From: Alistipes sp.
GTDB lineage: Bacteria > Bacteroidota > Bacteroidia > Bacteroidales > Rikenellaceae
Direction: 5' to 3'
Length of the DNA stretch: 6,389 nucleotides
NCBI GenBank assembly: GCA_017561105.1
Contig: JAFZDR010000022.1
Span: 1-6,389, forward strand
Made by a program: the position numbers and the translations under genes. Within the stretch, counting starts at the first letter, position 1; every line of letters begins with the position of its first letter. Shown here one piece after another: positions 1-5,834 of the stretch. The notes beneath the pieces were generated by a model. That model was not told the DNA's origin. It worked only from the letters and a program-made list of their open reading frames with translations, and did no database searches.

Positions 1-2
1 AC

Positions 3-155
3 TTGGAGCCTGCATTGAAGGATGCTCCTATCGGCACAACCTACCAGTTCGAGCGTGTAGGCTACTTCTGCCCTGATACCGACTCGACAGCCGACCACTT
101 GGTGTTTAACCGCACCGTGACCTTGAAGGATTCGTGGGCGAAGATTAACAAGTAA
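3..155 (+). CDS. glnS: Glutaminyl-tRNA synthetase, C-terminal fragment (5' end outside window)
   Basis: This is the last 50 codons of a gene entering from the left edge, ending in TAA at 153-155. The peptide contains [12 protein letters not shown], then [19 protein letters not shown], closely matching the C-terminal anticodon-binding beta-barrel end of bacterial GlnRS (E. coli has FEREGYFCLD and PVFNRTVGLRDTWAK). The enzyme charges tRNA-Gln with glutamine in the cytoplasm. The class I catalytic motifs (HIGH, KMSKS) lie upstream of the window and cannot be checked. The next gene starts 24 bases downstream with no recognisable promoter or terminator between, so read-through transcription into it is likely. 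Identity rests on this short but very characteristic segment. Confidence 0.9.
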   Translation: MEPALKDAPIGTTYQFERVGYFCPDTDSTADHLVFNRTVTLKDSWAKINK

Positions 156-179
156 TCGAAATAGATAAACAATAAGGCG

Positions 180-1382
180 ATGAAGAGGTTTATTGTAGTA
201 TTGGTGTTGGCACTCCTTGCGGTTGGCATTGCGTCGGCTCGCAAGGGTGGCGCATCGTTTCCGTTCGATCCAAAGGAGGCGGTGCTTGTGTCGCATCCCG
301 ATAACCTTATGTCGCATACCACATCGACCGTAATTCGTAAGAATGGCGATGTCTTTGTGGCTCATATTCGCGATCAGAAGCACAACCACGAGGATGGAAA
401 ATCGAGCTCTATCGAGGTGGTAATCAGTAAGTTCAACTTGAAGGATTTGCGTTCGCCTCGTATCACCTACACTACCGTTATGTCGGTAGGTGGTCAGCTT
501 GGCTGCTTCAAGCAGTCGGATACAATGCCAACCTACGATCCATTCCTCTTCGATGCAGGCGATAAACTGCGTTGCCTATTTTATGGCTATGGCGAGGAGG
601 GTTGGACACTCCTTTCGGTTGATATCGACCCTAAGAGTTGTGAATTGGCAAAGGAGGTTAAGCAGGTTATGTTGACCTACCAGGTTGATGGTCGCCGCAA
701 GAGCGTTCCGATAACTGCTCCGGGTTTTCGCAAGTTCTATGAGGATATCGGTGTGACCGATTTCAAGCGTTACGAGCGAGCTATTCCGGATAAGAAATTT
801 ACCCGCTATGGCGATTGGTGGTATAGCGTAATCGGCAACTGGTGCTGCCGTGGCTCAATTCCGGCTGTGGTTCGTACCAAGAATGGTATCGACTTGGAGT
901 TGGTCTTTACCTGTCCTGAGTATATTTGGGGTGCATCCGAAACCGCTATGGCTATAAAGGATAATCGTTGCTACATCATTGCTCGCACGGCTCGTCCGAG
1001 CGATAGGAGCAAGCGCGGTGTCTATATGGGTTGCTACTCGCTCACCGATGGAGAGTGCTTGCGCAAACCGTATAAGATTGGCTCGGTTGAGTCGCGCCCC
1101 GACCTTTTGCTCTTCAAAAATAAGGTCTATGCGATGTATAATACCGATCCGTCGTATATCAACGAGAACGGAAAGCGCGTCTATCGTAGCCGTATTCGCC
1201 TGTCGGAGATAATGAAGGATGGCTCGGTGTTGCGAGCTTGGGAGATTTCGTCGCCATATAGTATCCAGTATTACTGTATGAACGAGCATAAGGGAAAGGC
1301 GTATCTCTCGTTTGTGGAGGATAGATTCTTGCGTGCTAATTCATACAAGGGCAATATCGCCTTTATTAAGTTGGATTTGTAG
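180..1382 (+). CDS. Exported putative beta-propeller protein (sialidase/BNR-like), function unknown
   Basis: A 400-residue protein with a clear type I signal peptide: MKR, a hydrophobic stretch from about residue 4 to 17, then an A-S-A cleavage site near residue 20, so it is exported to the periplasm or cell surface. I do not recognise a named family. Three spaced segments look like propeller blades: STVIRKNGDVFVAHIRD near the N-terminus, ETAMAIKDNRCYIIARTA in the middle, and ESRPDLLLFKNKVYAMYNT further on. The middle one resembles the E-(x)-D-G-(x)-R-T blade of BNR/sialidase-fold proteins. No Asp-box (SxDxGxxW) or sialidase arginine triad could be assigned, so enzyme activity is not claimed. 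The mature part holds ten cysteines, including a vicinal pair C222-C223. The ATG at 180 directly precedes the signal peptide, which supports this start. The stop lies 2 bases before the GSCFA gene, indicating co-transcription. It could instead be a GH43-like or other five-bladed propeller. Confidence 0.6.
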   Translation: MKRFIVVLVLALLAVGIASARKGGASFPFDPKEAVLVSHPDNLMSHTTSTVIRKNGDVFVAHIRDQKHNHEDGKSSSIEVVISKFNLKDLRSPRITYTTVMSVGGQLGCFKQSDTMPTYDPFLFDAGDKLRCLFYGYGEEGWTLLSVDIDPKSCELAKEVKQVMLTYQVDGRRKSVPITAPGFRKFYEDIGVTDFKRYERAIPDKKFTRYGDWWYSVIGNWCCRGSIPAVVRTKNGIDLELVFTCPEYIWGASETAMAIKDNRCYIIARTARPSDRSKRGVYMGCYSLTDGECLRKPYKIGSVESRPDLLLFKNKVYAMYNTDPSYINENGKRVYRSRIRLSEIMKDGSVLRAWEISSPYSIQYYCMNEHKGKAYLSFVEDRFLRANSYKGNIAFIKLDL

Positions 1383-1384
1383 AG

Positions 1385-2338
1385 ATGAAGTACCGTACCG
1401 AGATAGATGTCAAACCGCTTGCAGAGGGGGTGAACTATGGCGCGAAGATTTTTGCGCTCGGCTCCTGCTTTGCGGAGAGTATCTCGGAACGATTGCAAAG
1501 AGCGAAGTTTTCGGTTGTGACAAACCCTTTCGGGGTGCTGTTTAATCCCTTCTCGATAGCCAGTGCGCTCGAGAGATTGGATGGAGCACGCAACTTTGCA
1601 GTGTGCGATATTACAGCGGGACGAGATGGCTATTTCTCGTTCGATGCTCACTCTTCGCTCAATGGCAAAAGCCATACCGAGGCCTTTGCCAATATGAATA
1701 GAGCGGTGGCTCAAGGCTCGAAGGCGCTGCACGATGCCGATTGGGTGATTTTGACCTTCGGCACAGCGTGGGTCTACGAGAGAGAGGGTAGAGTGGTGGC
1801 AAATTGCCACAAACAATCTGCAGCAGAGTTCAGCCGCAGACGATTGTCGGTTGCGGAGATAGTCGAGCGATACAGCCGACTCTTCGAGGGTGCTCTGCGT
1901 GATAAAAAAGTTATTTTGACGGTCAGCCCCGTACGCCATATTGGCGATGGCTTGCAGGAGAACAGCGTGAGCAAGGCGACACTGCGTTTGGCTGTTGAGG
2001 AGCTGGTTGCAAAGTACGAAAATGTGAACTATTTTCCGTCGTACGAGATTTTAATCGACGATTTACGCGACTATCGCTACTATGCCGATGATCTGGCACA
2101 TCCGTCGAATATGGCGGTTGAGTATGTGTGGGAGCGCTTCTGCGACGCTGTAATGACGGAGGATACAAGGGCAAAACTTCCGCAGGTGGAGCAGATTGTT
2201 GCGGCAGCGGAACATCGCCCGTTTAATCCCGATAGCGAGGCTCACAAGAACTTCTGCCGAAAGATGTTAGCAAAGGTTGATATGATGCCCGAGATAGATT
2301 TCTCACTCGAAAAGAGTGTGTTTGAAAAACATTTGTAG
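1385..2338 (+). CDS. GSCFA-domain protein (SGNH/GDSL hydrolase-like)
   Basis: A 317-residue protein with no signal peptide, so probably cytoplasmic. The family name-giving motif is present as ALGSCFAES, with GSCFA at residues 26-30. It is followed by NPFGVLFNPFSI, LTFGTAWVYE, VSPVRHIGDGLQENSVSK and, near residues 235-241, DDLAHPSNMAVEYVWERF. In SGNH-type enzymes the block I serine (here S27) and a C-terminal D-x-x-H (here D236 and H239 in DLAHPS) form the catalytic set, so an esterase or acyl-hydrolase activity is plausible; I infer this from the fold and know of no defined substrate. The C-terminal tail with HRPFNPDSEAH is, as I recall, typical of Bacteroidetes members, and the length of about 320 residues is normal. 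It starts 2 bases after the propeller gene, and its stop codon directly abuts the next ATG, so it sits in the middle of a tight operon. Confidence 0.88.
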   Translation: MKYRTEIDVKPLAEGVNYGAKIFALGSCFAESISERLQRAKFSVVTNPFGVLFNPFSIASALERLDGARNFAVCDITAGRDGYFSFDAHSSLNGKSHTEAFANMNRAVAQGSKALHDADWVILTFGTAWVYEREGRVVANCHKQSAAEFSRRRLSVAEIVERYSRLFEGALRDKKVILTVSPVRHIGDGLQENSVSKATLRLAVEELVAKYENVNYFPSYEILIDDLRDYRYYADDLAHPSNMAVEYVWERFCDAVMTEDTRAKLPQVEQIVAAAEHRPFNPDSEAHKNFCRKMLAKVDMMPEIDFSLEKSVFEKHL

Positions 2339-3940
2339 ATGAAACAAAGACGATACATATTACTCCTTGCGCTACTCGCTGTAGCGGTTGCTGATGCAGC
2401 ACCTCGATTGGTGGTGAATATCGTGGTTGGCGGTATGCGCCAGGGCGATATTGCTCGCTACGAGAAGAATTTGAGCAATGACGGCTTCTTGCGTTTGCGA
2501 AGTGAAGGTGCCGAATTTACCGAGTGTTACGCAAACTATGCGCCAACAACTTCGGAGGCTGGCTTGGCAACATTTGCAACCGGTACTACACCTTCGATGC
2601 ACGGCATCTTCTCCTCTGTAGGCTACGATCGCATAAGTGCTTCGGAGATAAAGATATGCTACACTCCGCGCCCCGAGTTGCAGGGTCTTGTGCGCAAAGA
2701 GGTGGATGAGGAGCGCACAACACAGCCGTTTATTGTGCCGACATTGTCGGAGTCGGTTGTAAACTCGTTCGAGCGCAATCGGGCTATCACTATAGCGCAT
2801 AAGCCGCTCTCGGCAATGATCTTGTCGGGCAAAAAAGGTGAGTGCTATTGGTTAAATGATAAGGGTCGTTGGATGTCCGCCGATTGTTATATGGAGTCGT
2901 TGCCGTCGTGGGTACGAAGCTACAACGAGGAGGATATAAACCGAATGTTTGCTACCGATACATGGTACGGACGATATACGCGCGACTACTACCGTAACAG
3001 CCGAACCACCGATATTTCGGTCTATGATGAGGGTAGCGCCAAGCGAGTGCGTCAGGGTCGTAAGGTCTCTGAGGGTTGGGTTGACAGAATGTTGTCGATG
3101 CCTTCGGGCAACTTTGCAATCTTCGAGTTTGCAAAGCGTGCCGTGGGACAGATGGTGCCACTGCATGTTAAGGATGAGTGCAAGGTGTTGAATATATGCC
3201 TCGATGTACCTCGCGCAATTGCCGAGAAGTATGGTTCGGATTCGATCGAGTACGAGGATATGTTCTACTCGCTCGATGCTCTGTTGGCGGAGTTTCTGAC
3301 CTTCCTCTATGCGCAGATGCCTTCGCGTAAAGATGTTGTTGTGGTGCTGACTTCGGATGGCGGAGTAAGTCCTACAAGTGTGCAGAATAGCGATACTCAC
3401 AGATTTAACTCGCGCCAGTTTGGGGTTATTATGAACGCCTTTCTAAGTGCGCGTTACGGCCAGGATAATTGGGTGCTGGGATATACAAATGGCTCGCTCT
3501 ATCTCAACCACGATGTTATCTATCGTCATAAACTCAGTGTCGAGGAGGTGCAGAACGAGGCGGCAACTTTTGCCTTGCAGTATCGAGGTATAGCTACAGC
3601 TGTTACGGCTACAGCAATGCGTTCGGCGCAATTCTCGGATGGCGTGATGGCGTTGTTGCAGAATGGCTACAATCCGCGACGCTCGGGCGATGTGATTTTG
3701 TCGCTCGATGTTAATCGCATAGAGTTGGATTCGCGACGAGTTGCAATGTCGGGCTCGGTATATAACTATGATCGCCATATACCTCTGATTATCAGCGGTG
3801 GCGATATTACATCAGAGCGCATTATAAAGCGTGTTTATAGCGAGCAGATTGCTCCAACCTTGGCCTCGATGTTGGGCGTGGAGCGACCTCAGTGCTCCGA
3901 TGCGGAGATTTTAACTATTGGAGAGAAAAAGAGCTGGTAA
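2339..3940 (+). CDS. Exported alkaline-phosphatase-superfamily (type I phosphodiesterase/PafA-like) protein, probably catalytically degenerate
   Basis: A 533-residue protein with a signal peptide (MKQRR, hydrophobic residues 6-17, A-D-A cleavage near residue 20). The mature start PRLVVNIVVGGMRQGDIARY aligns with the PafA-type opening VVxIVVDQMRxDYL, and NYAPTTSEAGLATFATGTTP with NYVPTYTAPGHASIYTGTTP. Family features further on are FYSLDALLAEFLTFL, VVLTSDGGV around D340, and GSVYNYDRHIPLI with H480. Active members are periplasmic two-zinc phosphomonoesterases. Here the first metal-binding Asp is G31, the nucleophile Thr is S72 with the nearby His now L76, the D-x-x-x-H site keeps D289 but has A293, the D-H pair is D340-G341, and the H-G-S motif is S471-G-S. 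These alignments are by eye against remembered consensus. The fold call is good, but catalysis is doubtful. There are no bases between the GSCFA stop and this ATG, and 3 bases before sufE. Confidence 0.82.
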   Translation: MKQRRYILLLALLAVAVADAAPRLVVNIVVGGMRQGDIARYEKNLSNDGFLRLRSEGAEFTECYANYAPTTSEAGLATFATGTTPSMHGIFSSVGYDRISASEIKICYTPRPELQGLVRKEVDEERTTQPFIVPTLSESVVNSFERNRAITIAHKPLSAMILSGKKGECYWLNDKGRWMSADCYMESLPSWVRSYNEEDINRMFATDTWYGRYTRDYYRNSRTTDISVYDEGSAKRVRQGRKVSEGWVDRMLSMPSGNFAIFEFAKRAVGQMVPLHVKDECKVLNICLDVPRAIAEKYGSDSIEYEDMFYSLDALLAEFLTFLYAQMPSRKDVVVVLTSDGGVSPTSVQNSDTHRFNSRQFGVIMNAFLSARYGQDNWVLGYTNGSLYLNHDVIYRHKLSVEEVQNEAATFALQYRGIATAVTATAMRSAQFSDGVMALLQNGYNPRRSGDVILSLDVNRIELDSRRVAMSGSVYNYDRHIPLIISGGDITSERIIKRVYSEQIAPTLASMLGVERPQCSDAEILTIGEKKSW

Positions 3941-3943
3941 AGT

Positions 3944-4357
3944 ATGGCAGACATTATACAGGATGAGATTATCGAGGAGTTCTCGATGTTTGACGATTGG
4001 TTGGATAAATACGATTACCTCATTTCGTTGAGCGAGTCGTTGCCGGTGATTGCTCCCGAGCACAAGACAGATGAGTACATTATCGAAGGTTGTCAGTCGC
4101 GCGTATGGGTTGATGCAAGGGTTGAAGATGGCAAAATCTTCTACTCGGCAGATAGCGACGCCATAATAATTAAGGGCTTGTTGGCGTTGCTTATCCGAGC
4201 AATGGGTAATCGCACACCGCAGGAGGTTGTAGATTTGGATCTCTACTTCATAGATGCTATCGGTCTTAAGGAGAACCTCTCGCCAACACGCGGAAACGGA
4301 CTCCTGGCTACTATCAAGCAGATGCGATTGTACGCCTTGGCTCTTACGCAAAAATAA
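3944..4357 (+). CDS. sufE: SufE, cysteine desulfuration accessory protein
   Basis: A 137-residue cytoplasmic protein, the usual SufE length. SufE takes persulfide sulfur from the cysteine desulfurase SufS and hands it to the SufBCD scaffold for iron-sulfur cluster assembly. The diagnostic motif EGCQSRVWV is present, with the sulfur-accepting cysteine at C50, equivalent to C51 of E. coli SufE. The N-terminal pattern EEFSMFDDWLDKYDYLISL, the block GKIFYSADSDAIIIKGLLAL and the segment IGLKENLSPTRGNGL are all typical of the family. It begins 3 bases after the phosphatase-like gene, so it is probably expressed from the same transcript, although that neighbour is exported and SufE is not. The partner genes sufS and sufBCD are not in this window; the DUF59 gene just downstream is the only other SUF-related gene seen. 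Confidence 0.95.
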   Translation: MADIIQDEIIEEFSMFDDWLDKYDYLISLSESLPVIAPEHKTDEYIIEGCQSRVWVDARVEDGKIFYSADSDAIIIKGLLALLIRAMGNRTPQEVVDLDLYFIDAIGLKENLSPTRGNGLLATIKQMRLYALALTQK

Positions 4358-4427
4358 CCTGACCACTTCCGATTTTAGGAAAAGAGAGAAAAGAAAATAG
4401 AGATAGGAAAGATATAATTAAGGATAC

Positions 4428-4461
4428 TAATTTTTAATTCTTAATTCTTAATTTTTTAATT
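4428..4461 (+). repeat. AT-rich tract with tandem heptamer TTAATTC
   Basis: In the 109-base gap between sufE and the DUF59 gene, TTAATTC occurs at 4434-4440 and 4441-4447, followed by a near copy TTAATTT at 4448-4454, and then TTTAATT. The gap also holds a purine-rich stretch from about 4377 to 4399. The repeat ends only a few bases before the ATG at 4467 and takes the place where a ribosome-binding site would sit; no Shine-Dalgarno-like sequence is visible. The 7/8 match TAATTTTT at 4428-4435 to the TAnnTTTG promoter box has no TTTG partner upstream, so I do not call a promoter here. No strong terminator hairpin is seen either. Confidence 0.6.
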
Positions 4462-4466
4462 GGAAT

Positions 4467-4787
4467 ATGACTCCACAAGAGATATTGCGTGTCGAAAAGG
4501 ATATTGTATTGACACTCAAAAATATATACGACCCCGAGATTCCGGTTAATATCTACGATCTGGGTTTGATCTACGAGGTCGATTTCGAGCCGTCGGGCGA
4601 GGCTACAATACGCATGACCCTGACTGCACCGAACTGTCCTATGGCCGACCAACTGGTCGAGGATGTGAATACTCAGGTTGCTAAGGTGCAGGGTGTGGAT
4701 AAGGTGAATGTGGTACTTGTATTCGAGCCAGCCTGGGATAGATCGATGATGAGCGAAGAGGCTCTGCTCGAGCTCAACCTTTTGTAG
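4467..4787 (+). CDS. DUF59/MIP18-family SUF-associated Fe-S assembly protein (SufT-like)
   Basis: A 106-residue cytoplasmic protein made up of a single DUF59 (MIP18/PaaD-like) domain. The hallmark N-terminal motif DPEIPVNIYDLGLIYEVDF spans residues 22-40, and the second motif TLTAPNCPMAD carries the conserved cysteine C57. The C-terminus has VVLVFEPAWDRSMMSEEAL, with the typical P-x-W-x-x-x-M-(S/T) ending of this group. Proteins of this type act in iron-sulfur cluster assembly or delivery and are often encoded beside suf genes; the short single-domain form matches the SUF-associated protein of Bacteroidetes. Finding sufE 109 bases upstream supports that role. The exact biochemical step is not settled for the family. 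The start at 4467 is chosen because it gives the usual family N-terminus. The symbol is left blank because SufT naming varies. Confidence 0.88.
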   Translation: MTPQEILRVEKDIVLTLKNIYDPEIPVNIYDLGLIYEVDFEPSGEATIRMTLTAPNCPMADQLVEDVNTQVAKVQGVDKVNVVLVFEPAWDRSMMSEEALLELNLL

Positions 4788-4823
4788 TTTTTTGCCATTT
4801 GGCAACCACTCAAGTCTATTAGA

Positions 4824-5744
4824 ATGTTTGGTGCAGACTCCATAAAAGCTATCTCGCAACGCAAGTGCGCAAAAGAGTTGCTTGCGCTCGATCACTCTCA
4901 TCGCCGCGAGGTGATGTCGCAGTTGTGCTTTGATCGTATTGCGCAGAAGCAGGAGTTCTTGACTGACAAATTCCACGATACCGAAGATTGGAACGAAACG
5001 GCATATTTTATGCTGCTTCGTGCTCTGGATGTTAGGAGAAATAGGGCTGTATATGAGCGTTTAGCGCATGTATTGCCCTATCGCTATTTGTGTAGAGTGG
5101 GGTATGACCGCACCGCAATCGAGGCGATGTTGCTCGGCTGTGCGGGGCTCTTGCCACGCCTCTCCAAGGTGTTCTACGACAGCAAAGAGGTCGCCGAGTT
5201 GTGCTCTATCTTCGAGTACAATTCGCACAAGTTCGATCTCGACAAATTGGCCTTCGAGGAGTGGCAGCTTACGGGCGTAAAAGGCGATAATCATCCGGTC
5301 ATAAAATTGTTGCAGCTGGCGAGTCTCCTCTCGCAACACGAATATCTGTTAAACGATATATTGGCGTGCCGCACAAAACTCGATGTGGAACGACTCTTCT
5401 GCAATAGCTCTATTCCGCAGTGGGCAGCCCGCCTTATCACCGACGAGAATTATGCCGGACCGTTTACCCGTGTTAAGGCCGCAATGTTCGGCATAAATGT
5501 GGTGGCGCAGATGCAGATTCTCTACTCGGAATACACCTTGCGTCGCGATCTCGATTCCCGAGGTATCGAACTGCTCGAGCAACTTCCTGCCGAGAGTAAT
5601 CAGTTTATAAGCCGTTGGTCGAGGCTCGGCGTTAAGTCGGAAAATGCTCTCGAGTCGCAAGCGCTATTGCAGCTTTCGAACAGCTATTGCGGCGATTTGA
5701 GATGCGATAAATGCCCGTTTCGACGATTTGTCGATGCCAAGTAG
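4824..5744 (+). CDS. DUF2851-family protein, short form lacking the usual N-terminal part
   Basis: A 306-residue protein without signal peptide or membrane segment. From about residue 34 it matches the latter two thirds of DUF2851 proteins of Bacteroidetes: LCFDRIAQKQEFL, then DWNETAYFMLLRALDV, IEAMLLGCAGLLP, NHPVIKLLQLASLL, and the C-terminal ESQALLQLSNSYCGDLRCDK ending in a C-x4-C-x2-C cluster (C289, C294, C297). As I recall, full-length relatives are about 420-430 residues and begin with a segment containing a PHAGPDFxNA-like motif, which is absent here. The missing part is not upstream: the frame is open back to the TAG of the DUF59 gene only 12 codons before. The rest of the reading frame is intact, so this looks like a shortened form, not a decaying gene. 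The function of the family is unknown; the cysteine cluster could bind metal. It starts 36 bases after the DUF59 gene. Confidence 0.8.
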   Translation: MFGADSIKAISQRKCAKELLALDHSHRREVMSQLCFDRIAQKQEFLTDKFHDTEDWNETAYFMLLRALDVRRNRAVYERLAHVLPYRYLCRVGYDRTAIEAMLLGCAGLLPRLSKVFYDSKEVAELCSIFEYNSHKFDLDKLAFEEWQLTGVKGDNHPVIKLLQLASLLSQHEYLLNDILACRTKLDVERLFCNSSIPQWAARLITDENYAGPFTRVKAAMFGINVVAQMQILYSEYTLRRDLDSRGIELLEQLPAESNQFISRWSRLGVKSENALESQALLQLSNSYCGDLRCDKCPFRRFVDAK

Positions 5745-5755
5745 CAGGCTTTTGT

Positions 5756-5773
5756 AAAATACATTTGTATTTT
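5756..5773. terminator. AT-rich palindrome after DUF2851, possible weak terminator or operator
   Basis: AAAATACATTTGTATTTT is a perfect inverted repeat with 8-base arms (5756-5763 and 5766-5773) around a 2-base centre. The arrangement of A-tract, short stem and T-tract is like a bidirectional intrinsic terminator, but the arms hold only one G or C each, so the hairpin would be weak. The palindrome also covers the TTTG at 5764-5767 that serves as the -33 element of the secA promoter, so an operator role is equally possible. Confidence 0.3.
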
Positions 5774-5795
5774 CGCCATAATTTTTGTATCTTTG
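5764..5795 (+). promoter_or_regulatory. Bacteroidetes-type promoter for secA
   Basis: TTTG at 5764-5767 is followed, after a 20-base spacer, by TATCTTTG at 5788-5795, an exact match to the Bacteroides -7 consensus TAnnTTTG with its TTTG -33 element (usual spacing about 19-21). Transcription would begin near 5802-5805, leaving a leader of about 30 bases before the secA ATG. The leader is A-rich (AATAAAATAACACAAAACG) with no Shine-Dalgarno site, as is common in this phylum. This is the only good match to the consensus that I found in the intergenic gaps. Confidence 0.7.
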
Positions 5796-5834
5796 AGCCG
5801 TTTATAATGTGAATAAAATAACACAAAACGAAAT

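Noticed and set aside
855..1289. 144-codon open frame on the - strand opposite the propeller gene
   Set aside because: Shadow of the + strand gene; no motif and no plausible upstream signals.
1271..1939. Long open frame of 222 codons on the - strand opposite the GSCFA gene
   Set aside because: It lies entirely opposite well-supported + strand coding sequence, has no recognisable domain, and its residue make-up (many Arg, His, Ser and Cys) is typical of antisense translation.
4370..4382. TTCC/GGAA hairpin after sufE as a terminator
   Set aside because: Only about 4 paired bases and no following T-tract; expected by chance.
4792..4805. Small inverted repeat TTGCC-ATTT-GGCAA after the DUF59 gene as a terminator
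   Set aside because: The stem is only 5 bases and the T-run precedes it on the + strand; nothing like a T-tract follows, so termination of the + transcript is not supported.
4434..4976. 180-codon open frame on the - strand across the DUF59 gene and the start of DUF2851
   Set aside because: Opposite two genes with clear family motifs; no domain or signal of its own, and its end falls in the low-complexity heptamer tract.
5804..5812. TATAAT-like sequence just upstream of secA as a sigma-70 style promoter
   Set aside because: The E. coli-type -10 box is not the normal rule in Bacteroidetes, and a much better TTTG-N20-TAnnTTTG match lies immediately upstream.
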